Below are positions 17,150 through 25,502 of a DNA stretch of 34,052 nt, piece after piece. The notes under the pieces were generated by a model. It did no database searches. It saw nothing but the letters and a program-made list of their open reading frames with translations, and had not been told where the DNA came from. A program made the translations under genes and the position numbers. Source of the DNA: Saprospiraceae bacterium (lineage in GTDB: Bacteria; Bacteroidota; Bacteroidia; Chitinophagales; Saprospiraceae). How positions within the stretch are numbered: the first letter of the stretch is position 1; each line of letters begins with the position of its first letter. The stretch lies in the NCBI GenBank assembly GCA_013002995.1, contig JABDLO010000290.1:1-34052 (forward strand), written 5' to 3'.

Positions 17150-17397
17150 GAAATCGCCTGTGCCTGCTCATTAATAAATGAAATTTCCTGGGTAATTGTT
17201 CCCGTTTTATCTCATCCATTTAAATACAATACGAGGAAGTGCAAATATCAATCCATAAATTCGTCTCATCATGAAGTTCTACCTCTACTTGTAAATATCG
17301 ATAATTTTGGCGAATTATTTATGCTTTTAGACTTGATATTTAAAATATTATTGCAAAAAGCAAGAAACTTAACCTATTATATAAAATTATAATATGT
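17150..17397. other. A+T-rich intergenic region, no gene seen
   Basis: A 248-bp gap between the end of the radical SAM gene and the start of the TPR gene, both on the minus strand. I see no convincing coding frame and no clear RNA structure. It probably holds the promoter of the TPR gene, but no element matches the Bacteroidota consensus (TTTG, about 19 bp, TAnnTTTG) well enough to place it. Confidence 0.5.
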
Positions 17398-18417
17398 TTA
17401 TGCCCATACTTTACACCCCTCTGTACAGTTGGTACATATATCAATCTGATCCCTTCCTTTAAGTAGTGAAGTTCTGAATAATGTATAGGCTTGATCATGC
17501 CATATTTTATTAAATGAGTGATCCTTTAAATCTCCAAGAATATGAGTGGCATCCTTGTCAAAACAACAAGGAACGATCTTACCATCCCAGGTGATAACGC
17601 AGGCATGCCATAGCTTCCAACAATGATTGGCAAGTTTATTCTTAATGGTGAATGTGCCGTCAGGTTGACGAGCATATCTTGAATATTGATCTTGCTCGGG
17701 AATGAGAGGGTTCCCATTTTGATAATCATAGATTTGAGCAGTCTTCAGTTTTACTTCATCGATGCCAATTTCTTGGGCTAGCCTGTAAACCTCCGATATC
17801 TGATGTTCATTGGGCTTGACGACTAAGAACTGGAATATGGTATAAGGTTTTTTAGATTTAAGATTTTTCTTCCACTTGATGATGTTTCGAGCTCCCTGCA
17901 ATACATGCTCGAGCTTACCTTCCTTGCGATATTGCTCATAAGTGTCTTGTGTCGTACCATCAATAGAAATGATTATCCTGTCCAGGCCACTTTCTATGGT
18001 TTTTCTTGCGTTGTCATCATTGAGAAAATGAGCATTTGTAGAGGTAATGGTATATATGCCTCTATCGTGAGCGTGTTTTACCATATCAAGAAATGCAGGA
18101 TTGATATAAGGTTCTCCCTGGAAATAGAAGATCAGGTAACTCAATCTGGGGCCGACCTCATCAAGTATTCGTGAAAAGAAGTCCTTTTTTAAATTGCCAG
18201 TAGGTCTTGTAAAAGCTCTTAATCCACTTGGACATTCCGGGCATCTTAAATTACAAGCTGTTGTGGGTTCAATAGATATCGTCATGGGAGTTCCCCATTG
18301 TATGGGTCTACCTCTCCATTGAGTCAGCTTATACGAAGTGTATAGCTGGAGTATGTTCCAAGCTTTTAATGGTGTTAACTTGGAAATAAAATTGGTTGCA
18401 TCTGCGACCTTACCCAT
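17398..18417 (-). CDS. radical SAM protein with SPASM-like C-terminal domain
   Basis: A 339 aa radical SAM enzyme. The [4Fe-4S] cluster that cleaves SAM is held by C-N-L-R-C-P-E-C (CxxxCxxC) after I-S-I-E-P-T-T-A. F-Q-G-E-P-Y is the GGEP-like SAM contact, and I-I-S-I-D-G-T-T follows. The C-terminal part carries further Cys in H-A-C-V-I-T-W-D-G-K-I-V-P-C-C-F-D and C-T-N-C-T-E-G-C, as in SPASM domains that bind auxiliary clusters. Family members modify peptides, proteins or small molecules; no precursor peptide is evident nearby, so the substrate is unknown. The gene overlaps the end of the DinB-like gene by 8 bp (18410-18417), which implies translational coupling. Family confident; function open. 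Confidence 0.9.
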   Translation of the reverse strand: MGKVADATNFISKLTPLKAWNILQLYTSYKLTQWRGRPIQWGTPMTISIEPTTACNLRCPECPSGLRAFTRPTGNLKKDFFSRILDEVGPRLSYLIFYFQGEPYINPAFLDMVKHAHDRGIYTITSTNAHFLNDDNARKTIESGLDRIIISIDGTTQDTYEQYRKEGKLEHVLQGARNIIKWKKNLKSKKPYTIFQFLVVKPNEHQISEVYRLAQEIGIDEVKLKTAQIYDYQNGNPLIPEQDQYSRYARQPDGTFTIKNKLANHCWKLWHACVITWDGKIVPCCFDKDATHILGDLKDHSFNKIWHDQAYTLFRTSLLKGRDQIDICTNCTEGCKVWA

Positions 18418-18919
18418 TATATCCGTATCTATCTTTTAATATATCTACATGATGTGCCTGATGTCCTGCTATCATAAAAGGAATGGCTCGGACTGATTGG
18501 ACGTTGCCTCCTACGTTTCCTTCCCGGTCCATTATTGTATCATTCATATTTTTAATTAAATTGATACTGGACTTCCTTACAGCATTGTATTCACGCCATA
18601 ATTGTTTCCTATCCAGATGGGAGGGAAGATGTTCAGCATATGTATTGTGGTCAAAGGATGGAAGCGCATTTTTTTCTCCACGTCCTATGCACATAGCTCT
18701 ATAATTAAAGACCCGCTCTGTATCAATGAGATGTTGTACAACCTGGCGGATGGTCCATTTGCCTTGAGCATAAGTGCGATCTAAACTTTTAGCTGTCCAG
18801 AGCAGTTTCTTCAGTTCCTTGCGTTGTTGGTTAAGAAGCTTAATTACATTCCCTTCAACCAATTGAATGTACTTGTTGAAGTAGTCCGGATAGGTGCCGG
18901 ATTTGGGTTTTTCAATCAT
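18410..18919 (-). CDS. DinB-like (YfiT/DinB_2) four-helix metal-binding protein
   Basis: I chose the ATG at 18919, giving 169 aa (M-I-E-K-P-K-S-G-T-Y-P); the frame runs further upstream but the extra residues look unlike the family. DinB-type proteins are four-helix bundles that bind a divalent metal through three His. Candidate ligands here are His in V-Q-H-L-I-D-T-E-R and two in the C-terminal G-H-Q-A-H-H-V-D-I-L. The phrase G-K-W-T-I-R-Q-V-V-Q-H-L is typical of the DinB_2 group. Members include thiol-dependent S-transferases and many of unknown role. It is coupled by an 8-bp overlap to the radical SAM gene, and the divergent membrane protein gene starts within about 75-90 bp. Confidence 0.87.
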   Translation of the reverse strand: MIEKPKSGTYPDYFNKYIQLVEGNVIKLLNQQRKELKKLLWTAKSLDRTYAQGKWTIRQVVQHLIDTERVFNYRAMCIGRGEKNALPSFDHNTYAEHLPSHLDRKQLWREYNAVRKSSINLIKNMNDTIMDREGNVGGNVQSVRAIPFMIAGHQAHHVDILKDRYGYNG

Positions 18920-18994
18920 GATATTGTGTTTTGAAGCATCTAAGATAAGTGGTTCAATTGATCCTGCTTTAAAATTTATAATTTCACTTTTGAT

Positions 18995-20755
18995 TTGACA
19001 ACAAATGTATTGAAGAAAGACCATTCCAGATTTACATATTTATTGATTTGGTTACTGATTGTAGTAACCTCACTTTCACATTTTATTAGCCTGGATGATC
19101 TTCGCGTAATTACATGGGACGTATATGGTTATTATCTTTATTTACCTGCAATATTGAAATATGGTGATACGAGTCAGTATGTTTTTGCTGTAGAGCATTT
19201 ATCTCAATACAAGGTCTCAGAACAAATCTACCAAATCACAGATTGGAATGGTTATAAAGCACCTATTTATACCATCGGAATGGCTTTGATTTACCTGCCA
19301 TTTTACCTGATAGCAGATCTAATTGCACATTTGATTCCTTCCATTACTGCAGATGGATTGTCTCCGATTTATCAATGGTCTATAGTTATCGGATCATGGA
19401 TATATACAGGTGTTGGATTATTTTTCTCCAATAAAATCCTAAGGATACTTAAGGTTTCAAGGCTTTCCATTTTAATAACCCTATGTGTAATCTTTCTGGG
19501 AACCAACTATTTCCATTATGCCACATATGAAAATGGGATGCCCCATCATTTTTTATATACGCTCTACACCGTATTGATTTATTGCACCATTAGATGGCAT
19601 AGTGACGCGAAGCTTAAATACATCATTGGTGGATCAATCTGTATTGCCCTACTTTGTCTAGCAAGACCATCTGAGTTGGTATCTCTACTTATTCCGGGGC
19701 TCTACGGAATATATGGAGGATTATCTTGGCTGGTTAAAATCCAAAGAATTAAAAAATACTTCTTTCAGATTCTAATAATGGGTGCCATAGGATTGGCTTT
19801 GGTATTTATTCAGATGCTTTTCTGGAAAATCAACCTTGATCAATGGGTGTTTAATGGTTACCAGGGGCATCATTTTGATTTTTTAAGTCCTCATATTCAG
19901 GAAGGTTTATTTAGCTTCCGCAAAGGTTGGTTGATATATTCACCATTGTGTATGCTTGGTATAATTGGAATACCATTCTTATGGAAATATGATCGGAGGT
20001 GGATATTTCCTGTTTTAATATTTATGATTGTCAACACCTACATTGTATTGAGTTGGCACATCTGGTGGTATGCTTCTTCATTTGGTATGCGGGCAATGAT
20101 CCAGTCATATGCTGTATTGATGATTCCAACGGCATTTTTTATTGAATGGTTGATGAAAAGAAGTTCAGGTAAGTGGATGATCATATTCATCTCAGCTGCA
20201 GGGATATTTCTGAATCAATTTCAGGACTGGCAGTATCGAAATAAAATCCTTCTTCAGGATGAAATGAATGCAGTCTTTTACCAAAAGTCTTTTATGAAAT
20301 CGGACCTTGATCTAAGTCTTAGAAAATATATTGATGCTCCTGAATATTATAAAGGAGATAAAAATCTTCAACCCATGAGTAAATACGATCCAGTATACCA
20401 GGATACCATCTTGCCAGGTGCTTTCAGTTACACTCATCGAATACCGGTTAAGGAGTTGATTCAGATATCATACGATCAATGGATTAATGCAGAAGCAATT
20501 GTTTCAATGGAAGGAAATGATTTTAACAGTCATCAGCAAGCAAGATTGGTAGTGGCACAAAAGGATTCCAAAAATGACATTAAATGGCGTGGAGTGAGAT
20601 TTCAGCAGATGATGGTAGCGGAAAGGCTTAAATTAGACTTTGATTTTAAAGTGGAGCCTCAACAATCACCAGAAGAATACGTAGAAATAACAATTTGGAA
20701 TAATGGTCCTGATACCATTTATCTAAAAACGTTAAATGTTAACCTCTATCGTTAA
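18995..20755 (+). CDS. multi-pass membrane protein, GT-C glycosyltransferase-like
   Basis: A 586 aa inner-membrane protein with about ten or more hydrophobic segments between residues 12 and 410, and a hydrophilic C-terminal part of about 170 residues. No ATG is available near the N-terminus: TTG at 18995 or TTG at 19010 (giving M-K-K-D-H-S-R-F) are the candidates. The first loop has I-T-W-D-V-Y-G-Y-Y-L-Y-L-P-A, placing an acidic residue after the first membrane helix as in ArnT/PMT-like GT-C enzymes that use polyprenyl-phosphate sugars. L-A-R-P-S-E and Y-S-P-L-C-M-L-G also recall that fold. Substrate unknown. It is divergent from the DinB-like gene, and its stop lies 2 bp from the stop of the converging amidohydrolase gene. 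Confidence 0.78.
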   Translation: MTTNVLKKDHSRFTYLLIWLLIVVTSLSHFISLDDLRVITWDVYGYYLYLPAILKYGDTSQYVFAVEHLSQYKVSEQIYQITDWNGYKAPIYTIGMALIYLPFYLIADLIAHLIPSITADGLSPIYQWSIVIGSWIYTGVGLFFSNKILRILKVSRLSILITLCVIFLGTNYFHYATYENGMPHHFLYTLYTVLIYCTIRWHSDAKLKYIIGGSICIALLCLARPSELVSLLIPGLYGIYGGLSWLVKIQRIKKYFFQILIMGAIGLALVFIQMLFWKINLDQWVFNGYQGHHFDFLSPHIQEGLFSFRKGWLIYSPLCMLGIIGIPFLWKYDRRWIFPVLIFMIVNTYIVLSWHIWWYASSFGMRAMIQSYAVLMIPTAFFIEWLMKRSSGKWMIIFISAAGIFLNQFQDWQYRNKILLQDEMNAVFYQKSFMKSDLDLSLRKYIDAPEYYKGDKNLQPMSKYDPVYQDTILPGAFSYTHRIPVKELIQISYDQWINAEAIVSMEGNDFNSHQQARLVVAQKDSKNDIKWRGVRFQQMMVAERLKLDFDFKVEPQQSPEEYVEITIWNNGPDTIYLKTLNVNLYR

Positions 20756-20757
20756 AT

Positions 20758-21942
20758 CTAGGCAAGTCTTATTACACTTGATTGATCTATAGATCCTTTT
20801 AAATCACTGGTATCGATGTTCAGCAGGTTGATCCCTGGCGAAGTTCCTACTCTGAATGAGCCCAGATGATCTTCATAACCCAGGGCATTTGCTCCATTGA
20901 TGGTGGCCCATTGAAGCATTGTTTCCAAGGGTATAAAAGACTTGTACCTGGCAATGGTTTTAATTTCTTCAAGAATAGAGAGTTGCCAGTTAGAACTTAG
21001 ACTATCAGTTCCTATTGTCATGCGGGCATCAGTATCTAAAAAAGCCTGATAATCAGGAAGGGTATTCTCTATATATAAATTGGCATTGGCACAGGTAGCC
21101 CAATAAACCTTATCACTCCATTCATGAGCAGCAATAATATCTGCTTTTGTGCTTGTAGTATTGTGTACGAAGAGGTTTCTATTGCTCGAATTTAAATGAG
21201 GAAGTGCAGCATAAATAGATGGCTTTCCTGATGGTTTAAAACCATTAAGGTTAAATCCAAAACCTTCATAAAAATCCTTAAACCCTCCTGTTCCGTCAAC
21301 AAAAAGTTGATTCTCATGAACGGTCTCCTGATTGTGAATGCTTACCGTTGCTTTATCGGTATTCTGTTGACGGATGTATGCGTAAAGTCCTTCACTCACA
21401 GTATATGGTGCATGTGGAACATAAGCAACCTGGTTGTGTCCGTGTATAGATTGGCCTTTATACACCTCTGTATATTGTTGGATGGTCTGTTCCGTCATCG
21501 ACGGTTGCATAAAATCAAACATTTCCACGAAAGTGTAATAATGGATTTTACTGTCTCTTTTTACAGAGGCTGTATCGAGCTTGTTGGATATGTCTCCCAC
21601 TGCAACGATTCCATTATCATACATTTCTTTATCAGCATCAATGATGGCCTGGTCAATAATTTCTTGTTCTATATCCCGGTATCCTACTACTGATTTTAAA
21701 AACGACAACAGCCCGGTACCGGAATTTATCCTTCCCTTCATATGGGACAACTCAAGATGGCAATGTGTATTGATAAAACCAGGTGTTAAAATTCCCTGCA
21801 TTCTGTTGATGGTCGCAGAATCGTGGTTTTGGGTGGGTTCACATGAAATGATTTTACCTCTTTCATGAATGAGAACCTGGTCTTCCGTTAATTTACCATC
21901 AACAGTAAAAATGTAATCGGCACTGATCTTGGAATAATTCAT
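20758..21942 (-). CDS. metal-dependent amidohydrolase (TRZ/ATZ/SsnA-like family)
   Basis: A 394 aa cytoplasmic hydrolase of the amidohydrolase superfamily. After a small N-terminal beta domain, metal ligands appear in order: H-C-H within N-T-H-C-H-L-E-L-S-H (about 58-67), a barrel His in V-S-I-H-N-Q-E, a further His in F-V-H-N-T, and Asp in I-G-T-D-S-L-S-S-N. The chain then returns to the beta domain with G-T-S-P-G-I-N-L-L. Such enzymes deaminate or dechlorinate guanine, cytosine, S-adenosylhomocysteine or aminodeoxyfutalosine (MqnX). The H-C-H-L-E-L-S-H variant is common in the uncharacterised and MqnX-like groups. No other menaquinone gene is in the window, so MqnX is only a possibility. 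Confidence 0.88.
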   Translation of the reverse strand: MNYSKISADYIFTVDGKLTEDQVLIHERGKIISCEPTQNHDSATINRMQGILTPGFINTHCHLELSHMKGRINSGTGLLSFLKSVVGYRDIEQEIIDQAIIDADKEMYDNGIVAVGDISNKLDTASVKRDSKIHYYTFVEMFDFMQPSMTEQTIQQYTEVYKGQSIHGHNQVAYVPHAPYTVSEGLYAYIRQQNTDKATVSIHNQETVHENQLFVDGTGGFKDFYEGFGFNLNGFKPSGKPSIYAALPHLNSSNRNLFVHNTTSTKADIIAAHEWSDKVYWATCANANLYIENTLPDYQAFLDTDARMTIGTDSLSSNWQLSILEEIKTIARYKSFIPLETMLQWATINGANALGYEDHLGSFRVGTSPGINLLNIDTSDLKGSIDQSSVIRLA

Positions 21943-22046
21943 AATCTATCGTCTCTAATGCAAAGAAAACAAGTTTCTAAAGATCATCTATTGTTGAGAG
22001 CTTTCAAATCCTTCAATAAGCAAGATATTTTATCTTTAGTGCTTTG

Positions 22047-23945
22047 ATGATAAATGATGGAAACATATGTATCCTTGTTATGGGTGTCTCCGGCTCAGGG
22101 AAGACGACGCTGGCAAGAGCTTTATCTCAACACCTGAAGCTTAAAATGATAGAAGCAGATGACTATCATCCTGAAGGAAATGTTTCAAAAATGAAATTAG
22201 GAATACCTTTAAATGATGATGATAGATTACCATGGTTGTCAGCTTTAAATAAGGCTATTCTTAAGAATAAAGGTTGTGTATTGGCCTGTTCTGCTCTCAA
22301 GAAGAAGTATAGAAATATATTAAAGGCAGGGGTATCTCATTTCATTACAGTATATCTTAATGGAGATTTTAATACCATCCATCATAGAATGAAAAGCAGA
22401 GGAGGTCACTTCATGCCTACAACCTTATTACAGTCTCAATTTGATACGCTGGAACCACCTGTTAATAGCATTATCATTGATATAGAAAGTAGTACTCAAG
22501 ATCAAATCAGAGTAGTAAAACAACACTTAATTAAAATTGAAGAAAATCAAATGAAGAAAGCAGATATTGGATTGATAGGCCTAGGGGTTATGGGTAAAGC
22601 CCTGGCTAGAAACCTGGCATCTAAAAATCATAAGGTCGCTGTTTATAATGTTCCATTCCCGGGAGAGGAAAGAGCCGTTCAAGAGTTTACTCAATCTTAT
22701 TCTGAATTGGATTTTATCGGGTGTGAAGACCTGGAAGAACTGGCTGGTAATCTGGTAAGGCCCAGAAAAATCATACTGATGATTAAAGCCGGATACCCTG
22801 TAGATGAAATGACTGATAAATTATTGCCGATTCTGCAAGATGATGATATGATCATCGATGCAGGAAATTCATTCTATAAGGATACAGAGTTCAGAACTGC
22901 AAGATGTAAAGTTAAAGGTATACACTTTATAGGCATGGGGGTGTCGGGTGGTGAATCCGGAGCATTAAATGGGCCATCTATTATGCCATCAGGAGATCCG
23001 GGAAGTAAAGATGAATTATTGCCGATTCTCCAAAAGATTGCCGCAACTGCTGATGGATACCCATGTGTGAGATGGATCGGTAAGGGAGGAGCCGGTCATT
23101 TTGTGAAGATGATCCATAATGGCATTGAATACGCCGATATGCAATTAATCAGTGAGGTATACTTCATAATGAAACACCTCCAGGGAAAATCCAATGAAGA
23201 TATCGCTTCAACTCTAACCCAGTGGAAGGATTCACTTCACAACAGCTATCTTTTGGATATTTCCATTAATATTTTGCGCAAGCATATCAATGGTAATTAT
23301 ATACTAGATGAAATACTGGATGTTGCGGGCCATAAAGGGACTGGATTATGGACGAGTAGGGAAGCTCTTGAGCTCGGAGTTCCTGTACCTACCATCCAGG
23401 CAGCTATGAACCAAAGGATTCTTTCATCATTCAAAGGCACCAGGGAAAAGATTGGGTGGAAATCAATTGGATCCCAGGTAGAGATCAGTGATGAAGAATT
23501 AAAGGAGGGATTGTTGTTCTGCAGGTTCGTGTCTATTTTTGAAGGAATCCATATGATTACCACTGCTAATATTAAATATGACTGGGGAATCTCATTGAAA
23601 GATGTCTTAAGTGTATGGCGAGGCGGATGTATCATACGATCTGATATGTTATTGCCATTGAAAGAGATCTTTTCTGATACAGCTACGATTGGCCACCCTC
23701 TCGAAAATAAAAGGGTCTTTAGCCTGTTAAGTAAATATTATCCTCTTGCTTATAAGATGAATATGAAGCTTGCTCAGAGTCATTTATCAATCCCTTGCAT
23801 CCATGCGGCCATTGATCATTACAGGTCAATAACAACATCATATTTACCGATCAATATGATACAGGCACAAAGAGACTACTTTGGGGCTCATACGTATAAG
23901 CGACTGGATAATAGGGAGCAGTCTTTTCACACACATTGGGAATAG
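22047..23945 (+). CDS. fused gluconokinase - 6-phosphogluconate dehydrogenase (bifunctional)
   Basis: One frame of 632 aa encodes two successive enzymes. Residues of about 8-165 are a GntK-type gluconokinase: Walker A M-G-V-S-G-S-G-K-T-T, A-D-D-Y-H-P, D-D-R-L-P-W-L, C-S-A-L-K-K-K-Y-R and F-D-T-L-E-P-P. After a very short linker, Met169 (22551) starts a 6-phosphogluconate dehydrogenase with G-L-I-G-L-G-V-M-G, G-V-S-G-G-E-S-G-A, G-A-G-H-F-V-K-M-I-H-N-G-I-E-Y and a C-terminal Q-A-Q-R-D-Y-F-G-A-H-T-Y. Together they turn gluconate into ribulose 5-phosphate. The catalytic Lys, His, Asn and Glu of the K-M-I-H-N-G-I-E segment remain, but the usual N-R-T after the Rossmann strand is N-V-P (V202) and the substrate-phosphate Lys of G-T-G-K-W-T is Leu434. 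I prefer ATG 22047 to TTG 22044. GntP follows by one base. Confidence 0.93.
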   Translation: MINDGNICILVMGVSGSGKTTLARALSQHLKLKMIEADDYHPEGNVSKMKLGIPLNDDDRLPWLSALNKAILKNKGCVLACSALKKKYRNILKAGVSHFITVYLNGDFNTIHHRMKSRGGHFMPTTLLQSQFDTLEPPVNSIIIDIESSTQDQIRVVKQHLIKIEENQMKKADIGLIGLGVMGKALARNLASKNHKVAVYNVPFPGEERAVQEFTQSYSELDFIGCEDLEELAGNLVRPRKIILMIKAGYPVDEMTDKLLPILQDDDMIIDAGNSFYKDTEFRTARCKVKGIHFIGMGVSGGESGALNGPSIMPSGDPGSKDELLPILQKIAATADGYPCVRWIGKGGAGHFVKMIHNGIEYADMQLISEVYFIMKHLQGKSNEDIASTLTQWKDSLHNSYLLDISINILRKHINGNYILDEILDVAGHKGTGLWTSREALELGVPVPTIQAAMNQRILSSFKGTREKIGWKSIGSQVEISDEELKEGLLFCRFVSIFEGIHMITTANIKYDWGISLKDVLSVWRGGCIIRSDMLLPLKEIFSDTATIGHPLENKRVFSLLSKYYPLAYKMNMKLAQSHLSIPCIHAAIDHYRSITTSYLPINMIQAQRDYFGAHTYKRLDNREQSFHTHWE

Positions 23946-23946
23946 A

Positions 23947-25290
23947 ATGGATTATCAACTGATATTGGCATTTTTAGGTGGAGTAGGTGTTCTCCTTTTT
24001 TTAATCCTGGTATGGAAGGTGAATGCTTTCATTTCATTGCTTGTAGGAAGCATTGTAGTAGGCCTTGTGAGTGGTATGAACCCATCAGAGGTAATGGATA
24101 ATGTGGTCAAGGGAATGGGAGATACACTTGGTTTCGTTGCGACAGTTGTTGGTTTAGGTTCAATCATAGGAGCCATATTGGAGGCTACAGGATCAACTGA
24201 AGGATTGGCGAGAAGTATGTTGTCAAGAATGGGTGAATCCCGATCAAGGTTGGCCCTAAGTATTTCAGGGTTTATGATTGCAATTCCTGTATTTTTTGAT
24301 GTGGCCTTTATCATTTTAGTACCGATGGTTTATGCCTTACGGCAAAAGACCGGGAAGTCATTATTATATTTTGCCCTTCCGCTACTTGCTTCATTAGCTG
24401 TTACTCATGCCTTCATTCCTCCAACTCCTGGTCCTATTGCAGTTGCAGATATTCTAGGTGCTGATCTGGGGTGGATCATTTTCTTCGGATTGATTGTGGG
24501 AATACCGGCAACCATAGTTGGAGGCATCCTGTTTGGAGGATTCATTTCATCCAGAATTTCTACTATTGGAGAAGAAAACCTTTTAATTGATTCCGATTTA
24601 AGGATTTCAACTTCCAATCCTCCGGCACATCTGATTGCCTTTGTTATTCTTCTACCCATTTTATTAATTCTGGGCAATACCCTTTCAAAATCAATAATAG
24701 GAACTCAAGAAGAAGGAATATGGATGTGGATCCAATTCCTCGGTCACCCAATAATGGCCCTAATCATTACAACAGCTGTTGCTATGGTGACCCTAGGCAT
24801 AAAGTACGGTGCTACACTGGATCAATTAAAAGATGTAGCAGGACGCTCATTAGGACCTGCCGGTATCATTATATTAATTACTGGTGCCGGGGGTGTATTT
24901 AAGCAGATGTTGGTTACTTCAGGTGTAGGAAGTATGCTGGCACAGCAAGCGGCCTCCTGGCAATTGTCTTATATCTGGCTGGCGTTCATTCTGGCATTGA
25001 TCGTAAGGTTGGTACAGGGATCAGCCACAGTAGCTATGATTACAGCAGCAGGTATAGTTGCCCCAATACTTGCAGGTACTCAAGTCACTTCACCTCAACT
25101 AGCTCTAATAGTGTTGTCAATTGCAGCCGGAGCGAGTGGTTTTTCTCATGTAAATGATAGTGGATTCTGGCTGGTCAATAAATATCTGCATCTCTCAGAG
25201 ATTGATACCATAAAGAGCTGGACCGCTATGACAGGAGTTATTTCAATTACGTCAATTGTCTTGATTTCAATCATTATGCTCCTTATATAA
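23947..25290 (+). CDS. gluconate permease, GntP family
   Basis: A 447 aa inner-membrane transporter with about twelve to fourteen hydrophobic segments. The ATG at 23947 lies one base after the stop of the kinase-dehydrogenase fusion; a longer in-frame start at 23881 overlaps that gene and adds polar residues, so I reject it. GntP family marks are I-P-V-F-F-D-V-A-F-I-I-L-V-P, H-A-F-I-P-P-T-P-G-P, V-R-L-V-Q-G-S-A-T-V-A-M-I-T-A-A and G-F-S-H-V-N-D-S-G-F-W. Members take up gluconate or related aldonates by proton symport. Gene order (kinase-dehydrogenase, then permease) fits gluconate import feeding the pentose phosphate pathway. Exact substrate is inferred from the neighbour. Confidence 0.94.
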   Translation: MDYQLILAFLGGVGVLLFLILVWKVNAFISLLVGSIVVGLVSGMNPSEVMDNVVKGMGDTLGFVATVVGLGSIIGAILEATGSTEGLARSMLSRMGESRSRLALSISGFMIAIPVFFDVAFIILVPMVYALRQKTGKSLLYFALPLLASLAVTHAFIPPTPGPIAVADILGADLGWIIFFGLIVGIPATIVGGILFGGFISSRISTIGEENLLIDSDLRISTSNPPAHLIAFVILLPILLILGNTLSKSIIGTQEEGIWMWIQFLGHPIMALIITTAVAMVTLGIKYGATLDQLKDVAGRSLGPAGIIILITGAGGVFKQMLVTSGVGSMLAQQAASWQLSYIWLAFILALIVRLVQGSATVAMITAAGIVAPILAGTQVTSPQLALIVLSIAAGASGFSHVNDSGFWLVNKYLHLSEIDTIKSWTAMTGVISITSIVLISIIMLLI

Positions 25291-25302
25291 TTCTTGTTGA
25301 GA

Positions 25303-25413
25303 ATTAGAATAAATCTAATCTCGATTAGAATGTTGTTAAGACTACTTTCTTGATCAAATATTGCCCCGAAAAGCCATTATTTCAATTTTTTGACGTATTA
25401 TGTAATCGAGATT
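25303..25413. repeat. nested and long-range inverted repeats after gntP
   Basis: Three short arms lie close together: ATTAGA (25303-25308), TCTAATC (25314-25320) and GATTAGA (25323-25329). The middle arm can pair with either neighbour, so the two hairpins exclude each other. In addition AATCTCGATTA (25317-25327) recurs as its exact reverse complement at 25403-25413, 75 bp away. No long T-tract follows. This could be a weak terminator, an operator or only A+T-rich sequence. Confidence 0.4.
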
Positions 25414-25502
25414 GTATTGACTAGTCAAGAGTGAATATTTGTCAAATGAAATATTAGAATGTATATCCTTTTATTTATCTCTAAGTTGCTTCTTGGGAGT
25501 TA

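Noticed and set aside
17126-17392. 88-codon plus-strand frame in the gap before the TPR gene
   Set aside because: Begins antisense to the TPR gene and has A+T-rich, non-protein-like composition without a family match.
22031-22038. TATCTTTA resembling a Bacteroidota -7 promoter element before the kinase-dehydrogenase gene
   Set aside because: Only a partial match to TAnnTTTG, no TTTG at the right upstream distance, and it lies 8 bp from the start codon, too close for a normal leader.
23955-24314. 119-codon minus-strand frame inside the gluconate permease gene
   Set aside because: Antisense to clear transmembrane coding sequence, with no recognisable protein features.
25438-25472. Possible TTTG / TATCCTTT promoter before the unknown gene
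   Set aside because: The spacing is slightly long and the -7 box departs from consensus; in A+T-rich DNA such matches are expected by chance.
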